Positions 28,127 to 37,496 are shown, counted from the first letter of the stretch. The stretch: DNA of 64,000 nucleotides from Microbulbifer sp. MI-G (GCF_030440425.1 NZ_CP098023.1:3222501-3286500), one strand, 5' to 3'. Numbers and translations are program-made. Notes: a model not told the origin generated them from the letters alone.

Positions 28127-30517
28127 CTAACTTAGAATCGAAACATATTCACCAACAACCCTTAAATCTCTAACTTGATCTTCAGTCAATGAAATGTCCT
28201 TATAACCAAGCGCATTGGTTTTTGGCCTCAGTATGATTCTGGAATGGTACCATACTTCATCCTCGGTATCAGTCTTGTCGCTATGATACTCCTTAACCGT
28301 GTAATGCCCTCCCTGTTCAACATCCTGAATATCTCGATGTTGTACCAACACAATCTTCCCTTCACGAGAGCCTGCAGGGTTTTCCCTAAAAAGACACCAT
28401 GAACCATTTGGAATACGGCGATTCATAGACTCGCCTAGCACCTGTGCGACAAAATAGCCATCTGATATACGAATATGCTCTGGTAGTTCAACCCAATCAA
28501 AATCACCTGTAGTTTGGTATTCACTGAAATCACCTGCAGCAATCTTTAGGTTATATATAGGGACAGAATTTATATAGGGCTTAGCTTCTTGTGCTTGCAG
28601 TATGCGGAGGTTTAAACCCGGATATTTTTCTTCCAGCGTTATTTCTCGAACTTGGCGAGCCTGATCAATCAACCTTGAAAAGTACTCATTAGTTTCTTGA
28701 TCTGTACAAAACAGATAGCAGCCCTTTTGGCCACGACTCATCAAAGTTCGATATGTATTCTTAATAATATTATCGGCAATTCTAGATGCCTCCTTTGGTC
28801 TTTCCTTCAAGAGTTTTTTGTAGCCCCTGATTGTTTTATCCCTAGCATCTCTTTTGCTTGCATCGGCAATAATCTTACCATTACGCACAATAAGATCAGG
28901 ACCAATAATCACACCTATGTAATCCACTTCTAGCCCCTGACAAGTATGAATACAACCTATTTCTTTTACTGATTCAGGTGATATAACCCAGAGATTACCA
29001 TCAGCTAAAAGATTCCACTTTGCTTCAAACTCATATTCTGGCATTTGGATGTCCATCACGTTTTTATCTTTCCTGCTCACCCACCTCCAACAATAGCCAG
29101 CAACCAGTCTAGCCCTATTACTAATAGCGTTCTTCTGAAATATCTCCTTTCGCAAACTAACAGGCGAGTCAAATACCTTGAAATCGTAGTCGACATTATC
29201 AATCTCGGTGTTTGCCGTATCTCGTACCTGCAAAGCAGAATCAAGCCACGCAAGGTATCCATCAGAACCATTGCAGCGAAATTGAGACTTTAAATCCATA
29301 CGACAAATAGCCGCACCCAGCTTACTTGCCCAAGCTTCAACCTCCTCTAAGGAACCAATATCATTCATGCTTACGCGCTGATTTTTATCAAGAAAAAAAA
29401 TTGTGAGCCTGGATGCGTTAATAATTTCCTTGACCTGGTTTTCACCTTTATTCTCGTACATGCCTGACTTTTTATTTAATCGATGAGCCTCATCAACAAT
29501 CAGAGCGTCAAAGAAATTTGACTCAGTATCAATATAGGAACCTGATCCCTTGAACATATTATTGATTTTTGTTTTAGTCATGGTACCAGTCAGTTTTGCG
29601 GCAAATACAGCTCTCGGCGCTGCATTCTTGGAAACATACTGCGTATTCATTTCTCGCTTAGTAAGCTCAACCAGCAAGTTGATGGCTACCACGGATTTTC
29701 CTGTGCCTGGCCCACCTTCTACAATAAGAACCTGTTTTTTTCCTTTCTGCGCCTTATACGCCAGATCAATTGCTGCTTCGTAAACTAGCTTTTGGTCATC
29801 AATCATCAGGAATTCCTGATTGCCAGTCAGCATAGATGTGAGACTATCAGCCAAGCCTTTGGAAGGTTTAATCCTGCCATGCTCGATACGATACATGATG
29901 TTATCGCTATCGCCATATTTGACATGTTTTTTTAGAAATTCAGAAAATTTTTTAGCATCCGAGGAAATAAAAACAGGTGCATTTCTGGTATGCGCAGCAT
30001 AAAACGGATCATTAATCGCCGAAGCGGAACTTAAGTTATGTAGATAAGCGCATGGAATTAACCTTATGCCTTCTTGCCGGACGGTTTCATTATAATCCTC
30101 TATTAAGGCCGCATATGTCCACGCCTGATAAGAGGGATGATTGGTTTCCTTTTCGCCTCCAGAAAAAAATGTTTTAACTATGCCATCCTTGTTTATTTTT
30201 GTTACTTCACTCCACTGTTTAAGTTCGATGATAACGGCAGTATCTCGATTTTTCCCATCCTTTCCTGTCAGAATAAAATCAATGCGCTTGCTGGTTAAAG
30301 GCAATACGTATTCAATTGAAACACCAGAATCCTGTGGAATATCTGAATCAATCATAATCTTGAACATGTATTGCATAGAATTCTTCCATGAAAGCACTTC
30401 ATTTTTAGATGGACGCTTGAATAACTTCCTTTCAAACTCTAACAAAATGATATTCTCTATAGCATTCTCGCTGACATCATCAATAAACTTTTTCTTGTTT
30501 CCACTGTATACCAACAT
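28127..30517 (-). CDS. DUF2075 helicase with nuclease-like N-terminus and LexA/S24 C-terminus
   Basis: 796 residues with three visible parts. Residues ~60-105 show a PD-(D/E)XK-like core: IDFIL (Asp80) then VIIELKQW (Glu98-x-Lys100). Residues ~240-660 are an SF1-type DUF2075 ATPase: Walker A GGPGTGKS (268-275), Walker B ALIVDEAH (DEAH 342-345), later motifs QFRCNGSDGYLAWLD and CIHTCQGLEVDYIGV. The final ~110 residues are a LexA/S24 peptidase domain: GESMNRRIPNGSW with nucleophile Ser697, and YTVKEY with Lys742. No separate DNA-binding domain is seen. It is encoded 2 bases after the MazG-like gene and between hsdM and hsdR remnants, so a defence role is likely. Family members are poorly characterised; the nuclease assignment is motif-based. 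Confidence 0.85.
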   Translation of the reverse strand: MLVYSGNKKKFIDDVSENAIENIILLEFERKLFKRPSKNEVLSWKNSMQYMFKIMIDSDIPQDSGVSIEYVLPLTSKRIDFILTGKDGKNRDTAVIIELKQWSEVTKINKDGIVKTFFSGGEKETNHPSYQAWTYAALIEDYNETVRQEGIRLIPCAYLHNLSSASAINDPFYAAHTRNAPVFISSDAKKFSEFLKKHVKYGDSDNIMYRIEHGRIKPSKGLADSLTSMLTGNQEFLMIDDQKLVYEAAIDLAYKAQKGKKQVLIVEGGPGTGKSVVAINLLVELTKREMNTQYVSKNAAPRAVFAAKLTGTMTKTKINNMFKGSGSYIDTESNFFDALIVDEAHRLNKKSGMYENKGENQVKEIINASRLTIFFLDKNQRVSMNDIGSLEEVEAWASKLGAAICRMDLKSQFRCNGSDGYLAWLDSALQVRDTANTEIDNVDYDFKVFDSPVSLRKEIFQKNAISNRARLVAGYCWRWVSRKDKNVMDIQMPEYEFEAKWNLLADGNLWVISPESVKEIGCIHTCQGLEVDYIGVIIGPDLIVRNGKIIADASKRDARDKTIRGYKKLLKERPKEASRIADNIIKNTYRTLMSRGQKGCYLFCTDQETNEYFSRLIDQARQVREITLEEKYPGLNLRILQAQEAKPYINSVPIYNLKIAAGDFSEYQTTGDFDWVELPEHIRISDGYFVAQVLGESMNRRIPNGSWCLFRENPAGSREGKIVLVQHRDIQDVEQGGHYTVKEYHSDKTDTEDEVWYHSRIILRPKTNALGYKDISLTEDQVRDLRVVGEYVSILS

Positions 30518-30519
30518 GA

Positions 30520-30867
30520 TTAATATTCCGTGTATTTCTTGGAGCTGCCTTTTACTTTACTTGCTGGATATTTCTGTTCATTTATAGTCATTTTATTTTT
30601 AGCCGACTCTAGCAAATCAACACTTAATTTATCAGCCAACCTGAGCAAATAAAGAAAAATATCTGCCATCTCTTCTTCGACTGCTCTGCTCTGTTTCTGA
30701 GTTAGATTTCTTGACTGCTCTTCTGTGAGCCACTGAAACAACTCCAGTAATTCGCCCGCTTCACCCGCTAAGGCCATGGATAGGTTTTTTGGTGAGTGGA
30801 ATTGATCCCAGTCTCGAGCTTGGGCGAACTGGCGAAGCTTTTCTTTAATATCGTCTAGATCATTCAA
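30520..30867 (-). CDS. MazG-like nucleotide pyrophosphohydrolase
   Basis: 115 residues, all-helical. The metal-binding signature of the MazG/dCTPase superfamily is complete: GEAGELLELFQWL (ExxE) and EEEMADIFLYLLRLAD (ExxD). Small one-domain members hydrolyse nucleoside triphosphates or modified nucleotides to the monophosphate plus pyrophosphate. The start ATG at 30867 is followed by a typical family N-terminus (LRQFAQARDWDQFHSPKNLSMAL). Its stop is 2 bases from the start of the helicase/S24 gene, so the two form an operon. In a defence island it may deplete or alter nucleotides during phage attack, which is inference. Confidence 0.92.
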   Translation of the reverse strand: MNDLDDIKEKLRQFAQARDWDQFHSPKNLSMALAGEAGELLELFQWLTEEQSRNLTQKQSRAVEEEMADIFLYLLRLADKLSVDLLESAKNKMTINEQKYPASKVKGSSKKYTEY

Positions 30868-30963
30868 TGCGTATCCTCACTGACTTACCATCTAGAGAAG
30901 ATGAAACAAACCTTCTCCTGAGATTTTCATTTTTAGCTGACACTGGCGGTCTTTCGTCTGGGC

Positions 30964-31083
30964 TTATGGCCAATTATTTCCAGCCAACTTCCGGAAGAAT
31001 GGTGGCTTTGTGAAGTGTTTGAGCTTTAGGTCTGTAATGGAGCCAATACGCAATCCGGTGAAGAGCCCAATGCGAAGGATTAG
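30964..31083 (-). pseudogene. tyrosine-recombinase fragment
   Basis: About 38 codons: SLILRIGLFTGLRIGSITDLKLKHF, which matches box I of tyrosine recombinases (the Arg of TGLRIG is the first catalytic Arg). The rest of the integrase is absent. It is joined directly, in another frame, to the hsdM start. This could mark an integration or deletion event that broke the restriction operon. Confidence 0.6.
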
Positions 31084-31087
31084 CGAA

Positions 31088-31195
31088 ATGCTTGTATTTC
31101 GAGGACTCCACCGATCCGCGCAGCTTGTTGGCGCTATCCCAGAGGGATTCCTCAAAAGCAATGGTTTGCTTGGGTTTTGCGGGCTTCTTGGCCAT
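31088..31195 (-). pseudogene. hsdM: N-terminal remnant of HsdM methyltransferase
   Basis: 36 codons from the ATG at 31195: MAKKPAKPKQTIAFEESLWD then ANKLRGSVESSKYKH, the start of type I restriction M subunits (ExxLWxxADKLRGxxxxxEYKHVVLGLIFLKY). The homology stops exactly where the integrase fragment begins. Specificity subunit hsdS is also absent. Confidence 0.85.
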
Positions 31196-31899
31196 GTACC
31201 GGGTATTCCTTAGTGGGTTCCGCCTGCTCCGTGACAGCAGGCCGGGCAAGGCTGGGGGTGTTATCCCGCCCAATTTTGCCCGATTCCAGCGGCCCTGTCG
31301 CTCCCTACCAAAGCACCCCGCTAAATACTTACGCAACCTTGCCACTGCCAAACCCCATTGCCGCTCCAGCACTGAATAAGGGGCGTGCAAACCAAAAAGC
31401 CGCTTCCGGTACCCCCCGCTCCGCTTGCGGGCCCCCTTCCCGCCCGGCCAGTACGCAAAGTTTTGGCAATCCCCTGTGCGCTTTTTAACCGGAGTAGCCC
31501 GGCAGCGATGGCTTAAGGCGGCGGAAGACCAGCGGCGATGGTTTTGCCACGCTGCACACAACAAGAACCCTTCTATTGAAACGCACCGCCTGAGCCGCAC
31601 CCTGCGACACACACAAACTCCATCCTGGCGGAGCCCGAAGTGTCTGGCGGCGGCTGGCTATCGCTAGCGCGGTGTTACATTCGCCTGCCAGTCTCCCTGC
31701 TTCAAGCAGAGCCCCCGGTGGGCGGGCGCGGTTTTTCCCGGTAGACAAGGCGCTTCGCCTGCCACGGCTTCCCGGCATCACCCGGGGCGCCGCTTTGGGC
31801 ACAGAATGGCCAGTTGGGTCTGTGAAAGACCCCCTTACCGACACTGAGCCCGGTAGCGCATGGTGAAATCTTGGAGGCAGAGAACCCTAGGGATAGCCA
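31196..31899 (+). other. GC-rich gap
   Basis: About 700 bases, markedly GC-rich compared with the helicase genes. Several long open frames arise from the composition but none resembles a known protein. It may contain the old hsd promoter (minus) and the leader of the Mrr-like gene (plus). Confidence 0.4.
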
Positions 31900-32892
31900 A
31901 TGCAGAAAAACGCATGGATGATCCGCGCCGGGCGCGGCGGTATTTACAGTGAAGACTTCGAGAAAGGCTTTGCCGCAGTGGGTTGGTCCCAGTTGGGAGA
32001 CCTTAGCCAGTACTCCAGCACCGAGCGCCTGCGGGACGAATACATCAAGATTTACGGTAATGACAAGCCCTCAGCTACCGCTAATGCCTTAGCCATGATC
32101 CTGAAGTTTCGCGATCAGATTGCCGCCGGCGATTATATCGTCAGCTACAACCCCGAGACCCGCAGCTACCTGCTGGGCGTGGATCAGGGGGAATATCGGT
32201 ATCAGCCGGGTACCATCGGCGATTACCCCAATTTGCGCCGGGTGGAGTGGCTGGGCAAGGTCAGCCGCGACCAGCTACCCCAGCAAGCCAAAAACTCCCT
32301 CGGTTCCACCCTTACCCTCTTCTCCCTAAGCCAGGACACCATCGAGGCCTTTTTAACCATACTGGAAGGCCGCACGCTTACGCCCACAGCAGCGGAAGTG
32401 GCGGAAACCGACAGCGCCCAACTCAAAGACCAAACCGTGGCCCAGAGCCATGAATTGATCAAAGACAAGATTGCCGCACTGCTGCCCGAGGAAATGGAAG
32501 AGCTGGTCGCGGCGATCTTGCGCGCCATGGGCTTTAACGCCAAGGTCTCCCCCAAGGGTCCGGATCGCGGTGTGGATGTGATCGCCTCGCCGGATGGCCT
32601 GGGCCTTACCCAGCCGCGCATCAAGGCGGAAGTCAAGCATCGCGGCGGCGCCATGGGTGCACCTGCCATACGGGGTTTTATCGGCACCCTGCGGGAGGGA
32701 GATTCCGGCCTGTTTGTGAGCACCGGCGGCTTCAGTCGTGAGGCCCGCTACGAGGCCGACCGCTCCACTTTCCCCCTCACGTTAGTCGACCTGGATGACC
32801 TGGCGGACTTGATTGTCAGCCACTACGATAACTTCGATCTGGAAGGCCGGGCACTGGTACCGCTGGTGCGGATTTATTGGCCGGTGGATTAA
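31900..32892 (+). CDS. mrr: Mrr-type restriction endonuclease
   Basis: 330 residues. The C-terminal half (about 185-310) is the Mrr_cat PD-(D/E)XK domain: MEELVAAILRAMGFNAKVSPKGPDRGVDVIASPD holds the Asp, and IKAEVKHRGGAMG the E-x-K pair, with a following Gln-less helix VRGFIGTL-like segment. The N-terminal half (MIRAGRGGIYSEDFEKGFAAVGW ... GDYIVSYNPETRSYLLGVDQG) is the usual partner region in this protein class, likely for substrate recognition. Enzymes of this type cut modified or foreign DNA. It faces away from the helicase/MazG operon, separated by the GC-rich gap, and completes a small defence cluster. Confidence 0.88.
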   Translation: MQKNAWMIRAGRGGIYSEDFEKGFAAVGWSQLGDLSQYSSTERLRDEYIKIYGNDKPSATANALAMILKFRDQIAAGDYIVSYNPETRSYLLGVDQGEYRYQPGTIGDYPNLRRVEWLGKVSRDQLPQQAKNSLGSTLTLFSLSQDTIEAFLTILEGRTLTPTAAEVAETDSAQLKDQTVAQSHELIKDKIAALLPEEMEELVAAILRAMGFNAKVSPKGPDRGVDVIASPDGLGLTQPRIKAEVKHRGGAMGAPAIRGFIGTLREGDSGLFVSTGGFSREARYEADRSTFPLTLVDLDDLADLIVSHYDNFDLEGRALVPLVRIYWPVD

Positions 32893-33038
32893 ATTCGTCA
32901 CCCTTGGGAACAATGCCCTATCTTTCGTTCGCGGGGCGGCTTGGGAGCAACGCTATCCTGGGCACCTGGCTTGATCCGTCCCTCATTGCTAATGCCCGGC
33001 TCCTGAGGGGCAGCATTGCCGCTTCTTGTGTAGATTCA

Positions 33039-33204
33039 CTAGCAGGTTGTTGAAAAAGGCATCCTGCCTTTTTCAACACACGAAAAGCGAAAAATGTGAA
33101 TTTCACTTTTCTGCCAAAATCAACGACTTAGGTGGTGATTTTGCCGGAACATCCATATTCCGGTAGCAGGCGTCGAAATTTTTCGAATTTCAACAGCCCG
33201 CTAG
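33039..33204. mobile_element. MITE-like element with CTAG ends
   Basis: About 160 bases bounded by imperfect inverted repeats (CTAGCAGGTTGTTGAAA versus CTAGCGGGCTGTTGAAA, 15 of 17). Just inside the left end is a perfect 13-bp hairpin (GTTGAAAAAGGCA with 3-base loop). There is no coding capacity. CTAG at both edges may be target duplication or part of the ends. Structure fits a non-autonomous transposon. Confidence 0.7.
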
Positions 33205-33259
33205 AGCATCAAAGGATGCGGTGAAAGGTTTTTGCAGGAGAGCCTTATAGCTTTAGAAA

Positions 33260-34399
33260 TTACCGAAAGTTAACCAGTGAATCCCGATTCAAGTCTCTAA
33301 TACTTTTAACTCCCGTCAGGGTCATTGCCACACGCATCTCGTGTTTGTATAAGTCGAGCAATTTTTCAACGCCGGTTTGCCCCTGTGCAGCCAGCGCATA
33401 GATATAAGAGCGTCCTAGCAGCGTACAATCCGCGCCCAGTGCAAGCATACGAACCACGTCCAGGCCGCTTCTGATACCGGAGTCGACAAAGAGTTTAAGT
33501 TCGCCTTTGACTGCATCGGCGATACTGGGAAACGCCTTTGCCGTGGAGAGAACGCCGTCGAGCTGACGACCACCATGATTGGATACCAAAATACCGTCTG
33601 CGCCAAAGGAGACCGCATCTTTAGCATCCTGCTTATCCAGAATGCCTTTAATTATCATCGGGCCATTCCAGAATTCACGGATCCACTCCAGATCTTTCCA
33701 GGAATTTGAAGGATCGAAGTTTTCTTCAATCCACCCCATGTAATCTTCCAGCCTGGTAGGTTCACCACGATAGGTAGAGATATTACCCAGGTCGTGTGGC
33801 CTACCAAACAAACCCACATCCAATGCCCAGCCGGGGTGGCGCATGGCCTGGAGCACGCGACGTGCACCTGCGTTGGGTCCGCTCATACCTGAATGCATAT
33901 CGCGGTAACGGGCACCCGGCACAGGCATATCAACGGTAAATACTAGAGTGGTAACGCCGGCTTTTTTCGCGCGCTCTAACACATTTTTCATAAAACCCCG
34001 GTCTTTAAGAACGTACAACTGAAACCACATTGGACGTTCAAGGGCGGGGGCAACTTCTTCTATCGGGCAGACCGAAACCGTAGACATAGTAAAAGGAATG
34101 CCTTTATTCTCTGCAGCTTTTGCCGCCTGCACCTCACCTCTGCGCGCATACATGCCCGTTAAGCCAACCGGCGCAAGTGCGATTGGCATAGCAAATTTCT
34201 CGCCGAAAAGCTCAGTTTCAAGGCTTAGCGCTTCCATGTTCTTTAATACGCGCTGTTTAAGCGTAATCTCAGCAAGATCTTCCGTGTTTCTTTTCAATGT
34301 ATGCTCACAGTAAGAACCGCCGTCAATATAATGAAAAAGAAAGGGAGGCAATTTCGCTTTGGCAGCGACACGATAGTCGGTGGGAGCAGAGATGATCAT
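33260..34399 (-). CDS. lldD: FMN-dependent L-lactate dehydrogenase
   Basis: 379 residues starting at the ATG 34399 ([20 protein letters not shown]), the normal start of LldD; the longer frame upstream adds unrelated sequence. It oxidises L-lactate to pyruvate at the inner membrane and passes electrons to quinones. FMN alpha-hydroxy-acid oxidase signatures are complete: [47 protein letters not shown], the catalytic His/Arg stretch [10 protein letters not shown], and the phosphate-binding [19 protein letters not shown]. Length and motifs are standard. No lldP or regulator is adjacent. Confidence 0.95.
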   Translation of the reverse strand: MIISAPTDYRVAAKAKLPPFLFHYIDGGSYCEHTLKRNTEDLAEITLKQRVLKNMEALSLETELFGEKFAMPIALAPVGLTGMYARRGEVQAAKAAENKGIPFTMSTVSVCPIEEVAPALERPMWFQLYVLKDRGFMKNVLERAKKAGVTTLVFTVDMPVPGARYRDMHSGMSGPNAGARRVLQAMRHPGWALDVGLFGRPHDLGNISTYRGEPTRLEDYMGWIEENFDPSNSWKDLEWIREFWNGPMIIKGILDKQDAKDAVSFGADGILVSNHGGRQLDGVLSTAKAFPSIADAVKGELKLFVDSGIRSGLDVVRMLALGADCTLLGRSYIYALAAQGQTGVEKLLDLYKHEMRVAMTLTGVKSIRDLNRDSLVNFR

Positions 34400-35374
34400 A
34401 TTTCGATCCTGTAAAAATTGTAATACAAGCCTTTCTTCGATGCTCCAGTAGGGTCGATATCTTAAAGAGGGAGGTGCCCCTACCCACAGACCTGCCGGTG
34501 CTTTCACAGTCGCAGGGCTAGAGTGAGAATAAATCGCATCCTGGCCATTCACAAGCAAACACCGACGCCGGTTTGCGACCTCTTTGTTGTCTTTTTGTCG
34601 CTTCTCCGGGCAGGGATCGAGCGGGTTTTCACCGGCCTGGGTTTGCCCGAAACAACACTGCGCGGCTGACCCATGAACGGGATGGCAGCGAACCCAGTGT
34701 GCAGAGGGGAAAGGTCAACCGATCCTAACTATAAAGCATGCATCGCCAGCGCGCTGAATGTTTGCTTTAAGAAGCGCGGCCACTGGCCTTCGAGCAACAG
34801 GGCCATCTCAGTTAATGTGAACAGGCCCCAGCTGACCAGGACACATTGCGCTTTTTCCAAACACAGTCGATTAAAAATATAGGCACCAAAATAATCTTAT
34901 CGAATTGTAATCGGTTTTCTTTAAGGGTAAAGCGGCGTAAGATTCAGAGGCATTGCTCGCCATTTCGGGCCAGGATTGGGCCGGTTTCTGTCTAACAAGC
35001 ATAAAAACCCCAACGGCCCGGGCAATGTCCAGCAGATCCCTCCCGGTAACAGGAGAACGGTACGTGACCTAAGCGTAAGTAAAAGGCGCTGACCCAAGGT
35101 GGGCGAACACCAAAGGGCCAGCTAACCAAATTGATAAACCAAGTATCAAAATGGCTATATGGATCATACGCTAGAAGCCCGCTCGTCTTCAATAAAGCGG
35201 GGCCCCTGCAGGCGCCTGGTGCGGTTGCCCAGGCTTTGGGCGCGTTGCATCCGCCGATTCTGCTTTACCGCCTACCGTTCCCGCGCCCCGCCCTTCCGTG
35301 CTTTCCTCTGTGACTGCCTCAATACGCCCATCACAAAAAGTCAAACCGGGCTTGCAGCCCGGAAGGAAAGGCTT
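34400..35374 (+). other. 975-base gap before csrA
   Basis: No recognisable gene on either strand. It carries the lldD leader (minus) and, close to 35375, the csrA leader with a hairpin. The middle is GC-rich and repeat-poor. Confidence 0.4.
35346..35362 (+). promoter_or_regulatory. hairpin plus GGA motifs in the csrA leader
   Basis: CCGGGC-TTGCA-GCCCGG forms a perfect 6-bp stem, followed at once by GGAAGGAAAGG and the csrA ATG. CsrA binds GGA motifs, so this ribosome binding site (GGAAGGA) could be an autoregulatory target. That is inference from the motif, not proof. Confidence 0.5.
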
Positions 35375-35563
35375 ATGTTGGTTGTAAAACGCCGGCCCGG
35401 CGAGAATTTAAGAATCGGAAGCAATGTTTCCGTTACCGTACTGGATATTTCGGGGAACCAGGTCAGGGTGGGCATCGCGGCCCCCAAGTCCCTGCCGGTA
35501 CACCGGGAGGAGGTGTACCTGCGCATCCAGAAGGAACGGGCGCAAGGGGATGGCAGTGGTTGA
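35375..35563 (+). CDS. csrA: carbon storage regulator CsrA/RsmA homologue
   Basis: 62 residues, the standard CsrA length. [20 protein letters not shown] and [26 protein letters not shown] match the family: the RNA-contacting L(V)xxRRxGE start and the RxGIxAP..xxVHREE(V/I) strand are both present. It is a small homodimeric RNA-binding protein that blocks ribosome access to mRNAs with GGA motifs. The start follows GGAAGGAAAGGCTT. The usual alaS neighbour is absent, so it may be a second, dispensable copy rather than the housekeeping gene. Confidence 0.93.
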   Translation: MLVVKRRPGENLRIGSNVSVTVLDISGNQVRVGIAAPKSLPVHREEVYLRIQKERAQGDGSG

Positions 35564-35862
35564 GTAGCGGAGGCCACCCATCAGATCCGCCATACCCCTG
35601 ACTGTCTCTGCAAGGCCGCACCGCCATCTCCGGCGGGCTCGCCCGCCCGGGTGAGCCCCGGTTATTCCACTGGCGGTAAAGGGGCAGCGGGCCGGGTTCC
35701 CCAGCCATTCGAACCTTCGCTCAAATGCGCACTGGCATGACAGCAATAAACCGGCGCGGCTGTGCGGTTGGCCTATCGGTGGCAGCGCAGGAACCCGCGC
35801 CCCATAAGGCGGCGGGCTCAATCCCTGCCAGCCAGTCAGAATCAACCGTTACATTCACACGG

Positions 35863-36594
35863 CTAACTACCCTGCCCGCTTGCAGGGCGTTTGTTTTCGG
35901 CGCCGGTCTGGCCTTTCCCTGGCGGGCGGCGCAGCAGGATTCCGATCGCTAAAAAAGCAGCGGCAATAAAGGCATTGGTGTAATAGTCTAGGGATAAACC
36001 AACCTGCAAACCCTTTATCATGCCTACAACAAGTATTACACCCCATGAAACTACCGGAACCGCCAATAAAAAGCCCAGCTTCCCCGAGGCGCTAGCGGTT
36101 AGAAATGCAATGGCATAACAGATAAATGCACTCACCATTGCAACGATAAACACACCTATACAAGCCATAAGCCCAGCGGCAAGAGGGTCAGAGAGCCCAC
36201 TGCCAAATAGCGTAGCGCCCAATATCCACAGCGCCGCCATACAAAGTGCTACGCCGGCAACCAACGCAGATCCGGCGCCGCTTCGCGCCAACCAGGGTGT
36301 TTCTAACGCTATGAGAGGATATAAGGTAAAAAGCCCGATAATACTTGTTGCCAGTGCAATCATTGCCGGAATCGCGGCCCACAATATAGACAACTGAAAA
36401 TCAGAGACAAGTCGAATCCAGAGGAACACCACATTCACCAACATCAAGCTCCCTGCAACAACAAACAGCGTTGAACTCCGTTGCTTATACCCACTCTGTA
36501 CCAGTTTAACGTTCAGCCTATTTCCCTCGCCTGATTTATAATTCTGTGCGAATTGAAACCCGAAGCACATGACAGCCTGAATGGCTAACACCAT
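35863..36594 (-). CDS. hypothetical inner-membrane protein, 6-7 helices
   Basis: 243 residues, strongly hydrophobic, with predicted helices around 42-60 (LFVVAGSLMLVNVVFLWIRL), 66-90, 100-125, 135-165 and 170-215, and a basic C-terminal tail (RRPPGKGQTGAENKRPASGQ). No family motif is recognised. The start is uncertain: the ATG at 36594 or a later codon before the first helix. No operon partner. Might be an unknown transporter or DUF membrane protein. Confidence 0.6.
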   Translation of the reverse strand: MVLAIQAVMCFGFQFAQNYKSGEGNRLNVKLVQSGYKQRSSTLFVVAGSLMLVNVVFLWIRLVSDFQLSILWAAIPAMIALATSIIGLFTLYPLIALETPWLARSGAGSALVAGVALCMAALWILGATLFGSGLSDPLAAGLMACIGVFIVAMVSAFICYAIAFLTASASGKLGFLLAVPVVSWGVILVVGMIKGLQVGLSLDYYTNAFIAAAFLAIGILLRRPPGKGQTGAENKRPASGQGS

Positions 36595-36697
36595 CCTGTG
36601 ATCATACAGTCATTGGCCCGGCAGTATGTGTGTATCCTTTGGGAACTAGTGGTGCCGCAAGCCATAAGCAGTTTTATTCGGTCTCCGCCCCCAGGAA

Positions 36698-36770
36698 CTG
36701 TAGGAGTGGGCGGCATTTGGATGCCAAAAAACGCGGCGCTATTGCCGCCGATACCCCACCCATCCTACAG
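36698..36770. repeat. REP-like hairpin cluster
   Basis: Outer arms CTGTAGGAGTGGG and the inverse complement of CCCACCCATCCTACAG share CTGTAGGA plus TGGG. Inside are two small stems (GGCAT-TTGG-ATGCC and GCGGC-x6-GCCGC). The layout is like a REP doublet, lying between genes. Confidence 0.55.
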
Positions 36771-36886
36771 CGCTTGCGCATTTCCCCCAAACACGGGTTC
36801 TAGCTCAACCGTTACTTCGAAAGCTGCTTCAAGCGTTTAGTCGGCGCAGCAGAGAAAATCCGGCAGGTCTGCACTGAGCAGCATAA

Positions 36887-37131
36887 ACGCTGGATACATA
36901 GCATGCGAGACTGTAAATTCTGCCTTTCCACCAGTATCTGAATCGATTACAAACCGCTATTAAACGGGTACCCGTACCAATTGCGACTTCCTCATGCTTG
37001 AATTTTAGACAGTTGTATAAATCAACGTCAGAAATTCATCGGTTATACCTTTCTTAACTGTCTAATAAGCCTGTCGAGGAGAAAAAACAGCCCTAAGCCC
37101 GACCCGCTCAATTTGTGGGCGTCTATAATTG
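36887..37131. repeat. 245-base direct repeat, copy 1
   Basis: Matches copy 2 at 39293-39535 in the same orientation over the whole length with scattered changes, from ACGCTGG.TACATAGC to GGGCGTCTAT.ATTG. On the minus strand it could encode the end of a protein (VAIGTGTRLIAV then, after a 1-base shift, TGGKAEFTVSHAMYPAF) with a stop at 36837-36839; I do not recognise it. Confidence 0.85.
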
Positions 37132-37496
37132 TCGGGCGATACCCGATAGCAGTCCGAAACTCTTACGGCTGGGCATCGCCGTCCGTCAGGATGGGGTAGG
37201 TGGTAATTTTTTTATCCAAATAGAATATATCCGTTTACTATCAAAGGCGCAAATCCAGATATTCGGCATTCATTGACTGCCTGGATCGTATCTTACGCCG
37301 CTTTTGATCTATTACGGCCATATCTCATTCCAATAATAATTTAGGATATAAATGTTTTTTAGTTACCTGTGCCTGAATTATAAACCCTTAATTGAGGATA
37401 AAAACTATCCAGCCGGGCTCCTGTTCAAAAATGGCATGTAAAAATTCGGATGTATAAATCCCATTTAATTAACTATTACAGGGAAGAACTAAACCA

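Noticed and set aside
31196-31612. Coding sequence extending upstream of the hsdM start
   Set aside because: The upstream part is GC-rich noise without homology; hsdM similarity starts at the ATG at 31195.
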